27,841 nucleotides of DNA from Sulfurovum sp. UBA1140 (GTDB taxonomy: Bacteria > Campylobacterota > Campylobacteria > Campylobacterales > Sulfurovaceae): the NCBI GenBank assembly GCA_002311915.1, contig DCAF01000034.1:3859-31699 (forward strand), read 5' to 3'. Positions 22,755 to 27,841 of this stretch are shown piece by piece. The number at the start of each line of letters is the position of its first letter. Within the stretch, counting starts at the first letter, position 1. Under the pieces are notes generated by a model. The model was not told the DNA's origin, did not search any database, and saw only the letters and a program-made list of their open reading frames with translations. Position numbers and translations under genes: made by a program.

Positions 22755-22779
22755 GGGTATAATTTCGGCGATTATACCC
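22755..22779. promoter_or_regulatory. palindromic divergent promoter between secG and bioC
   Basis: GGGTATAAT (22755-22763), a 7-bp centre TTCGGCG, and ATTATACCC (22771-22779) form a perfect 9-bp inverted repeat. Each arm holds a -10 box, one per strand, pointing across the centre: rightward for bioC (ATG 22813) and leftward for secG (ATG 22707). Predicted start sites fall at the central bases, so the two polymerases would exclude one another. The dyad could also be an operator. Confidence 0.55.
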
Positions 22780-22812
22780 TAAATTAATTGAAACTGAGAT
22801 AAATAGAAATAG

Positions 22813-23520
22813 ATGAATGTTATTCAAGAATTTTCAAGGTTTGCAAACCTATATGATTCCCACAATATTATACAGTTACAAGTTGCCAAAAAGCTGGTTT
22901 CCATGTTAACAGACAATCATTATAAAAATGTTTTAGATATGGGGTGTGGTAGTGGAGCCATCTATAAAAATATGTTAGAAGAGTCGATTACTTTTGAACA
23001 TTTTATGGCTCTTGATCTCTCTTTAGAGATGTTGGGCATTCACCCTGATAGTAAGCAGATAGAAAAAAAGTGTTTTGATTTTAATGCTTCAGAATCTTTT
23101 GAAATTCTTAAAACAGTTACTTATAATGTGGTACTCTCCTCTTCTGCACTCCAGTGGAGCAGTGATTTGGATATGACCCTTCGTAAAATGAGTGGTCTAT
23201 CTAAAGAGTTCCATTTTGCTTTTTTTACTGCCAATACTTTTGCTACGCTACACCAAACAGCAGGTATCTCTTCTCCTATTTATACAAAAGAGAGCATTCA
23301 AAAAAATGTAGACAAGTATTATCATGCTTCTTACGAGACTTTAACCTATACACTTAAGTTTGAGAGTGTTCGTGAGATGTTTCAATATATTAAACGAAGT
23401 GGTGTGAGTGGAGGAAAGAGAGCATTGACTTACACACAAACAAAAGAAGTAATGCGAAACTACTCACTTGATTATTTAGAGTTTGAAGTGCTTTTTATTC
23501 ATGCAAAGCCTTATGTGTAG
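22813..23520 (+). CDS. bioC: BioC-like malonyl-ACP O-methyltransferase
   Basis: A 235-residue class I SAM methyltransferase with motif I VLDMGCGSGA (residues 40-49) and an acidic end of strand 2 in ALDLS. The start, EFSRFANLYDSHNIIQLQVA, matches the BioC beginning (phenylalanine-serine-arginine followed by Y-D and Q-x-V-A). SSALQWSSD corresponds to the conserved SNxAxQW motif, and IKRSGVSGG sits where BioC has its methyl-acceptor region. BioC methylates malonyl-ACP so that fatty-acid synthesis can build the pimeloyl chain of biotin. This agrees with bioB at 2419-3267, although the genes are far apart. It is divergent from secG, and the 3' end overlaps the thiD2-like gene by 10 nt. Confidence 0.8.
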   Translation: MNVIQEFSRFANLYDSHNIIQLQVAKKLVSMLTDNHYKNVLDMGCGSGAIYKNMLEESITFEHFMALDLSLEMLGIHPDSKQIEKKCFDFNASESFEILKTVTYNVVLSSSALQWSSDLDMTLRKMSGLSKEFHFAFFTANTFATLHQTAGISSPIYTKESIQKNVDKYYHASYETLTYTLKFESVREMFQYIKRSGVSGGKRALTYTQTKEVMRNYSLDYLEFEVLFIHAKPYV

Positions 23521-23939
23521 GTTTGAAAATATCGCTTCTCTATATCATAGAGCTGATAACGAATCTGTTTAAAAAGTTCGGATTGTTCTGTATCTTGGAG
23601 TTTAAAAATCTCTTCAAGCACTCGTGAAGACTCTTCTGCTCTTGAAAAATTGGCAATGAGTATATCGTTTAAGTTTAATCTTGAAAGTTCACTTTGGGTA
23701 GAAGTTTTCTGTACATCACCTACAATATCACGGTGCTGAAGTCTGTCTATAGAGTAAGAGATTTGAAGTTTATGTCGCAAGATTTTTATCTCTGAAGTTA
23801 AATGTTTATCATTATAAACATATCGACAGATGTCTTCAACCACACGAAGTCCCTCTTTAAGTCGGTTAAGATTGGCATCGATAAGCCGTTCAATCAAAGG
23901 AGAGAGTCTCTCCTTTGATTTATTATTCGTTTTAGTCAT
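23511..23939 (-). CDS. stand-alone ThiD2-type thiamine biosynthesis protein
   Basis: About 142 residues, all alpha. The signature LIDANLNRLKEGLRVVEDIC followed by RYVYNDKHLTSEIKILRHKL is that of the ThiD2 domain, which occurs fused in front of thiamine-phosphate synthase (ThiE) or alone and is thought to act on the pyrimidine precursor. Later conserved parts are RDIVGDVQ and NFSRAEESSRVLEEIFK. The best start is the ATG at 23939, which overlaps the YccA-like stop by 8 nt; an upstream TTG at 23957 lies within that gene. No thiE is visible next to it. The family name is recalled, and the exact reaction in this organism is not shown by sequence. Confidence 0.75.
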   Translation of the reverse strand: MTKTNNKSKERLSPLIERLIDANLNRLKEGLRVVEDICRYVYNDKHLTSEIKILRHKLQISYSIDRLQHRDIVGDVQKTSTQSELSRLNLNDILIANFSRAEESSRVLEEIFKLQDTEQSELFKQIRYQLYDIEKRYFQTYT

Positions 23940-24630
23940 TGCTGGGCATAAGACCAATCAGTTGTAAAATAGCAGTAAACATATTAAAGAAGTCCAAAAA
24001 GAGTGAAACCGCTGCATCTACAGGTGAATCATATGCTCCATTGGCAATATTTTGTGTATCATAAATGGTAAAAACTGAAAACAACAGTAATATACCAGCA
24101 GTAATAAGCACATGCAACATAGGACTTTTTAAGATGAAAATATTGACCAAAGAGGCTACAAATATAATAATAAATGTAATCATTAGTGGTTTTCCCCAGC
24201 TAGAGAAGTCACTTTTTGAGTTAATAGCAAAAAGACTTAATGCTCCAAAGAGTACCGAAGTAAGCAAAAAAGCATTACCAATAAGCATTCCATTTCCTTG
24301 ACCAATAACCGATGCCAATAGAGGAACGAGCATAACGCCCATTGCAAATGTAAAGACAAACAGTGCAGTTAAATGTAGTGCAGGTTTGTTTCTTGTCATA
24401 TTAAAGCCAAAAAAGACCATAAGCATAACAAATCCAAATAGATACCATTTAATTGAAGCAATGGTTGCTGCATATGGCATGGTTAAATAAGCACCCATCG
24501 CTGCTGATACCATACTAAGACCAAGCAGTTGATAGGTCTGTTTCATAAAGGCGACAGAAGCACCTTCGGCTTCTTGCACATAACCTTTGTTCATTGTGTT
24601 ATTATTGTAATCTCTATTATAAAGAGCCAT
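23932..24630 (-). CDS. Bax inhibitor-1/YccA-family membrane protein
   Basis: A 232-residue protein with seven predicted membrane segments and the family's closing signature FTIYDTQNIANGAYDSPVDA, then AVSLFLDFFNMFTAILQLIG. The N-terminal tail is hydrophilic with NRDYNNNTMNKG. In E. coli relatives such as YccA and YbhL interact with FtsH or affect ion leak; the role here is not known. The stop overlaps the thiD2-type gene, so the pair is coupled. A 144-bp spacer with a terminator hairpin separates it from the repeat protein upstream. Confidence 0.92.
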   Translation of the reverse strand: MALYNRDYNNNTMNKGYVQEAEGASVAFMKQTYQLLGLSMVSAAMGAYLTMPYAATIASIKWYLFGFVMLMVFFGFNMTRNKPALHLTALFVFTFAMGVMLVPLLASVIGQGNGMLIGNAFLLTSVLFGALSLFAINSKSDFSSWGKPLMITFIIIFVASLVNIFILKSPMLHVLITAGILLLFSVFTIYDTQNIANGAYDSPVDAAVSLFLDFFNMFTAILQLIGLMPSND

Positions 24631-24729
24631 AAATATATCCTTTAATTGTGGACTTTGAAGTTGTCCATAAAATTATTTTGTCAAGTATATTGAGTTGAAG
24701 TTTAAAAGAAGTTGAAAAATATTGACTTA

Positions 24730-24752
24730 TAAGAGAGAAAGATTCTCTCTTA
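24730..24752 (-). terminator. terminator-like hairpin after the longer repeat protein
   Basis: TAAGAGAGAA / TTCTCTCTTA is a perfect 10-bp stem with a 3-nt loop, 22 bp past the stop at 24775. On the minus strand it is followed by TAAGTCAATATTTTT, a delayed U-run. The stem is AT-rich but long, so termination is plausible and insulates the YccA-like gene. Confidence 0.5.
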
Positions 24753-24774
24753 CGCTATTTTAGAGGTTTTAAGA

Positions 24775-26166
24775 TTAATAAATACCTAAAGACTGCATAG
24801 TAGCTACAGATAGACCCGCAACTGGTAAACCTTTAGCTTTTTGGTAAGCTCTGGTAGCACTTCTTGAAGATGAGCCCCATATGCTATCAATTGGACCATG
24901 GTAGTAACCTTCAGCTTTAAGTGCTTCTTGAACTTTTCTGATGGTTGTTGTTGTCATGCTTGATTTACAAACAATTGGTACCCATTTAGCATACCCTTCT
25001 GAAATCTTTTTCTTTTTTGTAACCGTTTTATAGGTTGCAGGAATTGCCTCTCTTCTTTCACTTGCTGGTTGAACCAATTTCTTGATTTTAACCGTTGTAT
25101 ATTTAGCAGGTGTTCTAACTGTTCTGCTTGTCGCTGGTGTGGCAACCACTCTTTTTGAGACTTTGTTGTATTTTGCAGGTGTTGCAGTTAAACAGATTCT
25201 ATTACATTGGTTGGTTGCACGACTTCTTGCATTTTTACGACTAGCATCACTCCAAAAGTATTGACCATCTGCAACTTTTTTTGTATTGCTAATTGTTTTA
25301 TACGTTGCTGGGATAGGTATTGTTCTTGTTGTTGCAGGTGAAACCATCTCTTGAATCTGGACAGTTTTATATACAGGAGGAGTGGTTACTTTTCTTGTAG
25401 ATGCTGGTTTTGCTACCACTCTTTTAGTTACTGTTTTATATGTTGGTGGAATCTCTACCAAACAGACAACTTCTGACTGATTACAACCTCTATCTTCACA
25501 TTTTGTTTTTTTCCATTCAGTTCTTGCTGGAGCAGTTTGAACTTTTTGTTTGACTGTTTTGTATTGAACAGGTGATTTAATCAATCTCTCAGTACCTTGT
25601 GATACTAAAATTCTTTTAGAAACAGTTCTGTATTTAGCAGGTACAGCAATCACTCTTTCAGTGGCTTCTGATGCCAATACTTTTTCACTAGTAGTTGTAT
25701 ATTTTGGAGCTTGGTAGTGTTCATAAAAACAAGTACCTGGTCTAGCACCACTAATGTTCATTCCTGATGCAGCGGCTGATTGAATACATGTATCAGAAGC
25801 TTCAGGAGAATTATTTCCAAGGCTTGTTCTCCATGTTTGTTGAGCAGCTTTAGAAAGCACTTTTGAGTAAACAGTCTTATAAGTAGCTGGTGTAGTTACT
25901 ACTCTTTCTGTTCCATCACTTACTTTAATTTTTTCTGTAGTCCAACCATATTTAGCAGGAATAACGCGTACTTTTTCACTTGGTTCACTTACCAATACTC
26001 TTTCCGTTGTGGTTGTGTATTTAGCAGGGAAAAAAGCTTTAGTAAAACATTGACCAGGTCTTGCTGGTGGAAGATCATCTCCATCAATGGATGATTGTGC
26101 TTGTGTTACTGTAGTCATTACAGCGATTGTAACTAATGATAGTTTCAGTGTGTCTTTAATTGTCAT
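24775..26166 (-). CDS. secreted PAxYKTV-repeat protein with C-terminal peptidoglycan-binding domain (longer paralogue)
   Basis: A 463-residue protein with a signal peptide (about 1-23, ending TQAQS), then SSIDGDDLPPARPGQCF. About twelve repeats of 22-23 residues follow, each of the form (I/T/V)PAxYKTVxKxVVxxPAxxR (for example PAKYRTVSKRILVSQGTER). The C-terminal PG_binding_1 domain (about 405-463) contains VQEALKAEGYYHGPIDSIWG. The repeat set is divided by Cys-containing inserts (ARPGTCF near 140; CEDRGC; CNRIC), so the layout is modular: a Cys-bearing linker followed by two or three repeats. The role is probably cell-envelope binding or assembly. Start ATG has AGGAGA upstream. It is a tandem paralogue of the next gene and has two extra repeats plus inserts. 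Function unknown. Confidence 0.8.
   Translation of the reverse strand: MTIKDTLKLSLVTIAVMTTVTQAQSSIDGDDLPPARPGQCFTKAFFPAKYTTTTERVLVSEPSEKVRVIPAKYGWTTEKIKVSDGTERVVTTPATYKTVYSKVLSKAAQQTWRTSLGNNSPEASDTCIQSAAASGMNISGARPGTCFYEHYQAPKYTTTSEKVLASEATERVIAVPAKYRTVSKRILVSQGTERLIKSPVQYKTVKQKVQTAPARTEWKKTKCEDRGCNQSEVVCLVEIPPTYKTVTKRVVAKPASTRKVTTPPVYKTVQIQEMVSPATTRTIPIPATYKTISNTKKVADGQYFWSDASRKNARSRATNQCNRICLTATPAKYNKVSKRVVATPATSRTVRTPAKYTTVKIKKLVQPASERREAIPATYKTVTKKKKISEGYAKWVPIVCKSSMTTTTIRKVQEALKAEGYYHGPIDSIWGSSSRSATRAYQKAKGLPVAGLSVATMQSLGIY
25361..25646. repeat. 286-bp block identical to 26883-27168 (copy 1)
   Basis: Reading the two copies side by side, I saw no mismatch over 286 bp, although the flanking coding sequence differs clearly (for example QIQEMVSPATTRTIP against QIKEIVTPPTTRSVP). 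The block spans three to four repeat units and the CEDRGCNQSEVVC insert. This points to recent gene conversion or recombination between the neighbours. Confidence 0.85.
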
Positions 26167-26212
26167 AACATTCTCCTATGTATTTATATGCAAAAAGTTA
26201 ACGCATTTGGTA

Positions 26213-26218
26213 ATTATA
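26213..26218 (-). promoter_or_regulatory. -10 box of the longer repeat protein gene
   Basis: On the minus strand TATAAT (26218-26213), 47 bp before the ATG at 26166. The upstream region, including AACGCATT, CCTCATGC and CTTAAAACAAAAAATAATAT as read on the plus strand, is nearly the same before the paralogue at 27505, so the promoter was duplicated together with the gene. The remaining spacer to 26378 is AT-rich with nothing else I recognise. Confidence 0.5.
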
Positions 26219-26378
26219 AAGCAGTTTTCCTCATGCCAAGCTTAAAACAAAAAATAATATAAAAAAATATTTCTTAAGGGAATATAAAAATACTAATAAT
26301 ATATATTGTTTTATATATTATTAGTCTTAAGTTGCTGTTGTTAAAAAAGAGAGAATAATTTAATAGAAGAGAATTTGC

Positions 26379-26400
26379 AGAAGAGATAAATATCTCTTCT
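26379..26400 (-). terminator. hairpin after the shorter repeat protein
   Basis: AGAAGAGATA / TATCTCTTCT is a perfect 10-bp stem with a 2-nt loop, 28 bp past the stop at 26429. The sequence after it on the minus strand has only short T runs, so termination may be partial. Its position mirrors the hairpin after the paralogue. Confidence 0.45.
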
Positions 26401-26428
26401 AACATATTTTAGGAGGCTTTCGTATCTA

Positions 26429-27505
26429 TTAATAAATACCTAAAGATTGCATGGTTGCTACAGATAGACCAGCAACTGGTAAACCTTTAGCTTTTTGGTA
26501 AGCTCTGGTAGCACTTCTTGAAGATGAACCCCATACGCCATCAATTGGACCTTTATAGTATCCAGCAGCTTGAAGTGCTTCTTGAACTTTTCTAATGGTT
26601 GTGCGTGTTATGCTTGATTTACAAACAATTTGTTCCCATTTAGCATAACCCTCTGCAATTTTTTTCTTTTTAGTAACTGTTTTATAAGTTGCAGGAATAG
26701 ATTGTCTTTTTTCACTGGCTGGTTGAATCAATTTTTTAATCTTAACAGTTGTATATACTGCAGGTGTTTTAACAGTTCTGGTTTTAGCTGGTGTGGCAAC
26801 AACTCTTTTCATAACTGTTTTATATTTGGCTGGAATTGGTACACTTCTTGTTGTTGGAGGTGTAACTATTTCTTTAATTTGTACAGTTTTATATACAGGA
26901 GGAGTGGTTACTTTTCTTGTAGATGCTGGTTTTGCTACCACTCTTTTAGTTACTGTTTTATATGTTGGTGGAATCTCTACCAAACAGACAACTTCTGACT
27001 GATTACAACCTCTATCTTCACATTTTGTTTTTTTCCATTCAGTTCTTGCTGGAGCAGTTTGAACTTTTTGTTTGACTGTTTTGTATTGAACAGGTGATTT
27101 AATCAATCTCTCAGTACCTTGTGATACTAAAATTCTTTTAGAAACAGTTCTGTATTTAGCAGGTACAGGAATAATTTTTTCTGTTGCTTCTGCAATCAAT
27201 ATTTTTTGAGGAACACTTTTATAGGTAGCAGGAATAGTAATAACTTTTTCTGTACCATCACTTACTTTAATTTTTTCTGTAGTCCAACCATATTTAGCAG
27301 GAATAACTCGTACCTTTTCACTTGGTTCACTTGCCAATACTCTTTCCGTTGTAGTGGTGTATTTAGCAGGGAAAAAAGCCTTAGTAAAACATTGACCTGG
27401 TTTTGCTGGTGGAAGATCATCTCCATCAATGGATGATTGTGCATTTGCTGATGTAATCATTGCCATAGCAATAAGTGACAACTTTAGTGTTTTTGTAATT
27501 ATCAT
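26429..27505 (-). CDS. secreted PAxYKTV-repeat protein with C-terminal peptidoglycan-binding domain (shorter paralogue)
   Basis: A 358-residue protein (start ATG at 27505, giving MIITKTLKLSLIAMAMITSA, matching the paralogue's start and spaced 6 nt from AGGAGA; in-frame ATG 27511 and TTG 27532 are less likely). After the signal peptide come SSIDGDDLPPAKPGQCF and about ten PAxYKTV repeats in a nearly unbroken row, with one Cys insert (KCEDRGCNQSEVVC). The C-terminal PG_binding_1 domain has VQEALQAAGYYKGPIDGVWG and ends MQSLGIY like its neighbour. It lacks the ARPGTCF and CNRIC inserts of the longer copy, so either those were gained there or lost here. It is likely periplasmic or surface-located, attached to peptidoglycan. 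Confidence 0.8.
   Translation of the reverse strand: MIITKTLKLSLIAMAMITSANAQSSIDGDDLPPAKPGQCFTKAFFPAKYTTTTERVLASEPSEKVRVIPAKYGWTTEKIKVSDGTEKVITIPATYKSVPQKILIAEATEKIIPVPAKYRTVSKRILVSQGTERLIKSPVQYKTVKQKVQTAPARTEWKKTKCEDRGCNQSEVVCLVEIPPTYKTVTKRVVAKPASTRKVTTPPVYKTVQIKEIVTPPTTRSVPIPAKYKTVMKRVVATPAKTRTVKTPAVYTTVKIKKLIQPASEKRQSIPATYKTVTKKKKIAEGYAKWEQIVCKSSITRTTIRKVQEALQAAGYYKGPIDGVWGSSSRSATRAYQKAKGLPVAGLSVATMQSLGIY
26883..27168. repeat. 286-bp block identical to 25361-25646 (copy 2)
   Basis: Partner of the block in the longer paralogue, same orientation, 1.5 kb apart. Direct repeats of this length can also drive deletion of one gene by recombination. Confidence 0.85.
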
Positions 27506-27554
27506 TAACATTCTCCTATGTATTTTATGCAAAATTAAAATTAACGCATTGGTT

Positions 27555-27560
27555 ATTATA
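27555..27560 (-). promoter_or_regulatory. -10 box of the shorter repeat protein gene
   Basis: On the minus strand TATAAT (27560-27555), 49 bp before the ATG at 27505, inside the upstream block shared with the paralogue. Confidence 0.5.
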
Positions 27561-27841
27561 AATAAGTTTACCTCATGCTCACCTTAAAACAAAAAATAAT
27601 ATTAAAAATACTATTACATATTCTATCTAATCTGATATGTTAAAAATTGATCTAAACAATTAACAATATAAAGATATATTTAATAATTTATTCTGTTTTT
27701 TAATATAAAAAATAATTTTATTTTTATTTTTTATTGAGTATAAATAATTTATTATGATATTATATATAGTAAGTAAAATAACAAAAAGTAAAAAGATGAA
27801 AGAATTCGGAAGAAATTAAGAGAAACCCTTGACAAAGGAGA
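27561..27841. other. AT-rich gene-free stretch at the right edge
   Basis: I see no gene, tRNA or clear hairpin in this stretch. It is strongly A+T-rich. At the very end TTGACA (27829-27834) on the plus strand could be the -35 of a promoter whose -10 and gene lie beyond the window. Confidence 0.5.

Noticed and set aside
26181..26218. A possible sigma-54 promoter (TGGCAT...TGC) before the longer repeat protein
   Set aside because: The spacing between the GG and GC elements is 13 bp instead of 10, and it is not kept before the paralogue; the TATAAT is the better call.
26630..26998. Plus-strand ORFs rich in Phe, Cys and Asn within the repeat protein gene
   Set aside because: Periodic shadow of the 23-residue repeats on the other strand.
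24949..27540. The regular short repeats at the right end as a CRISPR array
   Set aside because: The repeats are coding, in frame, degenerate at DNA level and without unique spacers; they encode the PAxYKTV units.

Overview
The window looks like chromosome of a low-GC member of the Campylobacterota (epsilonproteobacteria), probably near Sulfurovum or Sulfurimonas. This rests on recalled gene content and style: short intergenic spacers with TATAAT boxes in AT-rich DNA, a C8 homopolymer in a broken gene, and a typical mix of genes (bioB, bioC, a free-standing ThiD2-type protein, secG-frr-pyrE, dacB, mobA). No database search was possible.

Layout. Positions 1-1103 (minus strand) hold a 5'-truncated TnpB-like transposase remnant abutting an OmpR/PhoB-type response regulator. 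Positions 1266-6047 are one tight minus-strand operon: topA, a YfcE-type phosphodiesterase, bioB and a CPA2-type cation/proton antiporter. Positions 6212-7887 carry an unknown two-span membrane protein and a LysM protein, convergent with 2 bp between them. Positions 7888-9567 are an accessory patch: a strong -10 box followed by two adjacent hairpins, a decayed small periplasmic-protein gene (nonsense codon plus a frameshift at a C8 tract), and an orphan winged-helix gene with a palindrome over its ribosome binding site. Positions 9568-12107 hold an unknown protein, a nitrilase-superfamily amidohydrolase and an HI0933-type flavoprotein.

Positions 12111-14454 look like the scar of a defence or restriction island: a helicase reduced to 96 codons, an AlbA_2/Schlafen-type protein that seems to have lost half its ATPase domain, the first 84 codons of an MmeI-type restriction-modification enzyme, and a truncated MTH1187-type thiamine-binding gene. 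Housekeeping genes resume with a small membrane protein and purM, a LysR regulator, and the minus-strand set 18649-18876 / dacB / mobA.

Positions 18877-20922 hold small unknown genes, a second broken relative of the 8205 gene (C-terminal half only) and an OmpA-type lipoprotein. Positions 21075-22707 are secG-frr-pyrE. A palindromic divergent promoter separates secG from bioC. ThiD2 and a Bax-inhibitor/YccA membrane protein follow on the minus strand. The right end holds two tandem paralogous secreted proteins made of repeated PAxYKTV units with a C-terminal peptidoglycan-binding domain. They share a 286-bp block identical in both copies. The last 300 bases are AT-rich and without a recognised gene.

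The main themes are three clusters of gene decay (the left edge; 8.2-8.7 kb with its relative at 19.4 kb; 12.1-14.5 kb), structured leaders near 8.1 and 8.9 kb, and concerted evolution of the two repeat proteins.
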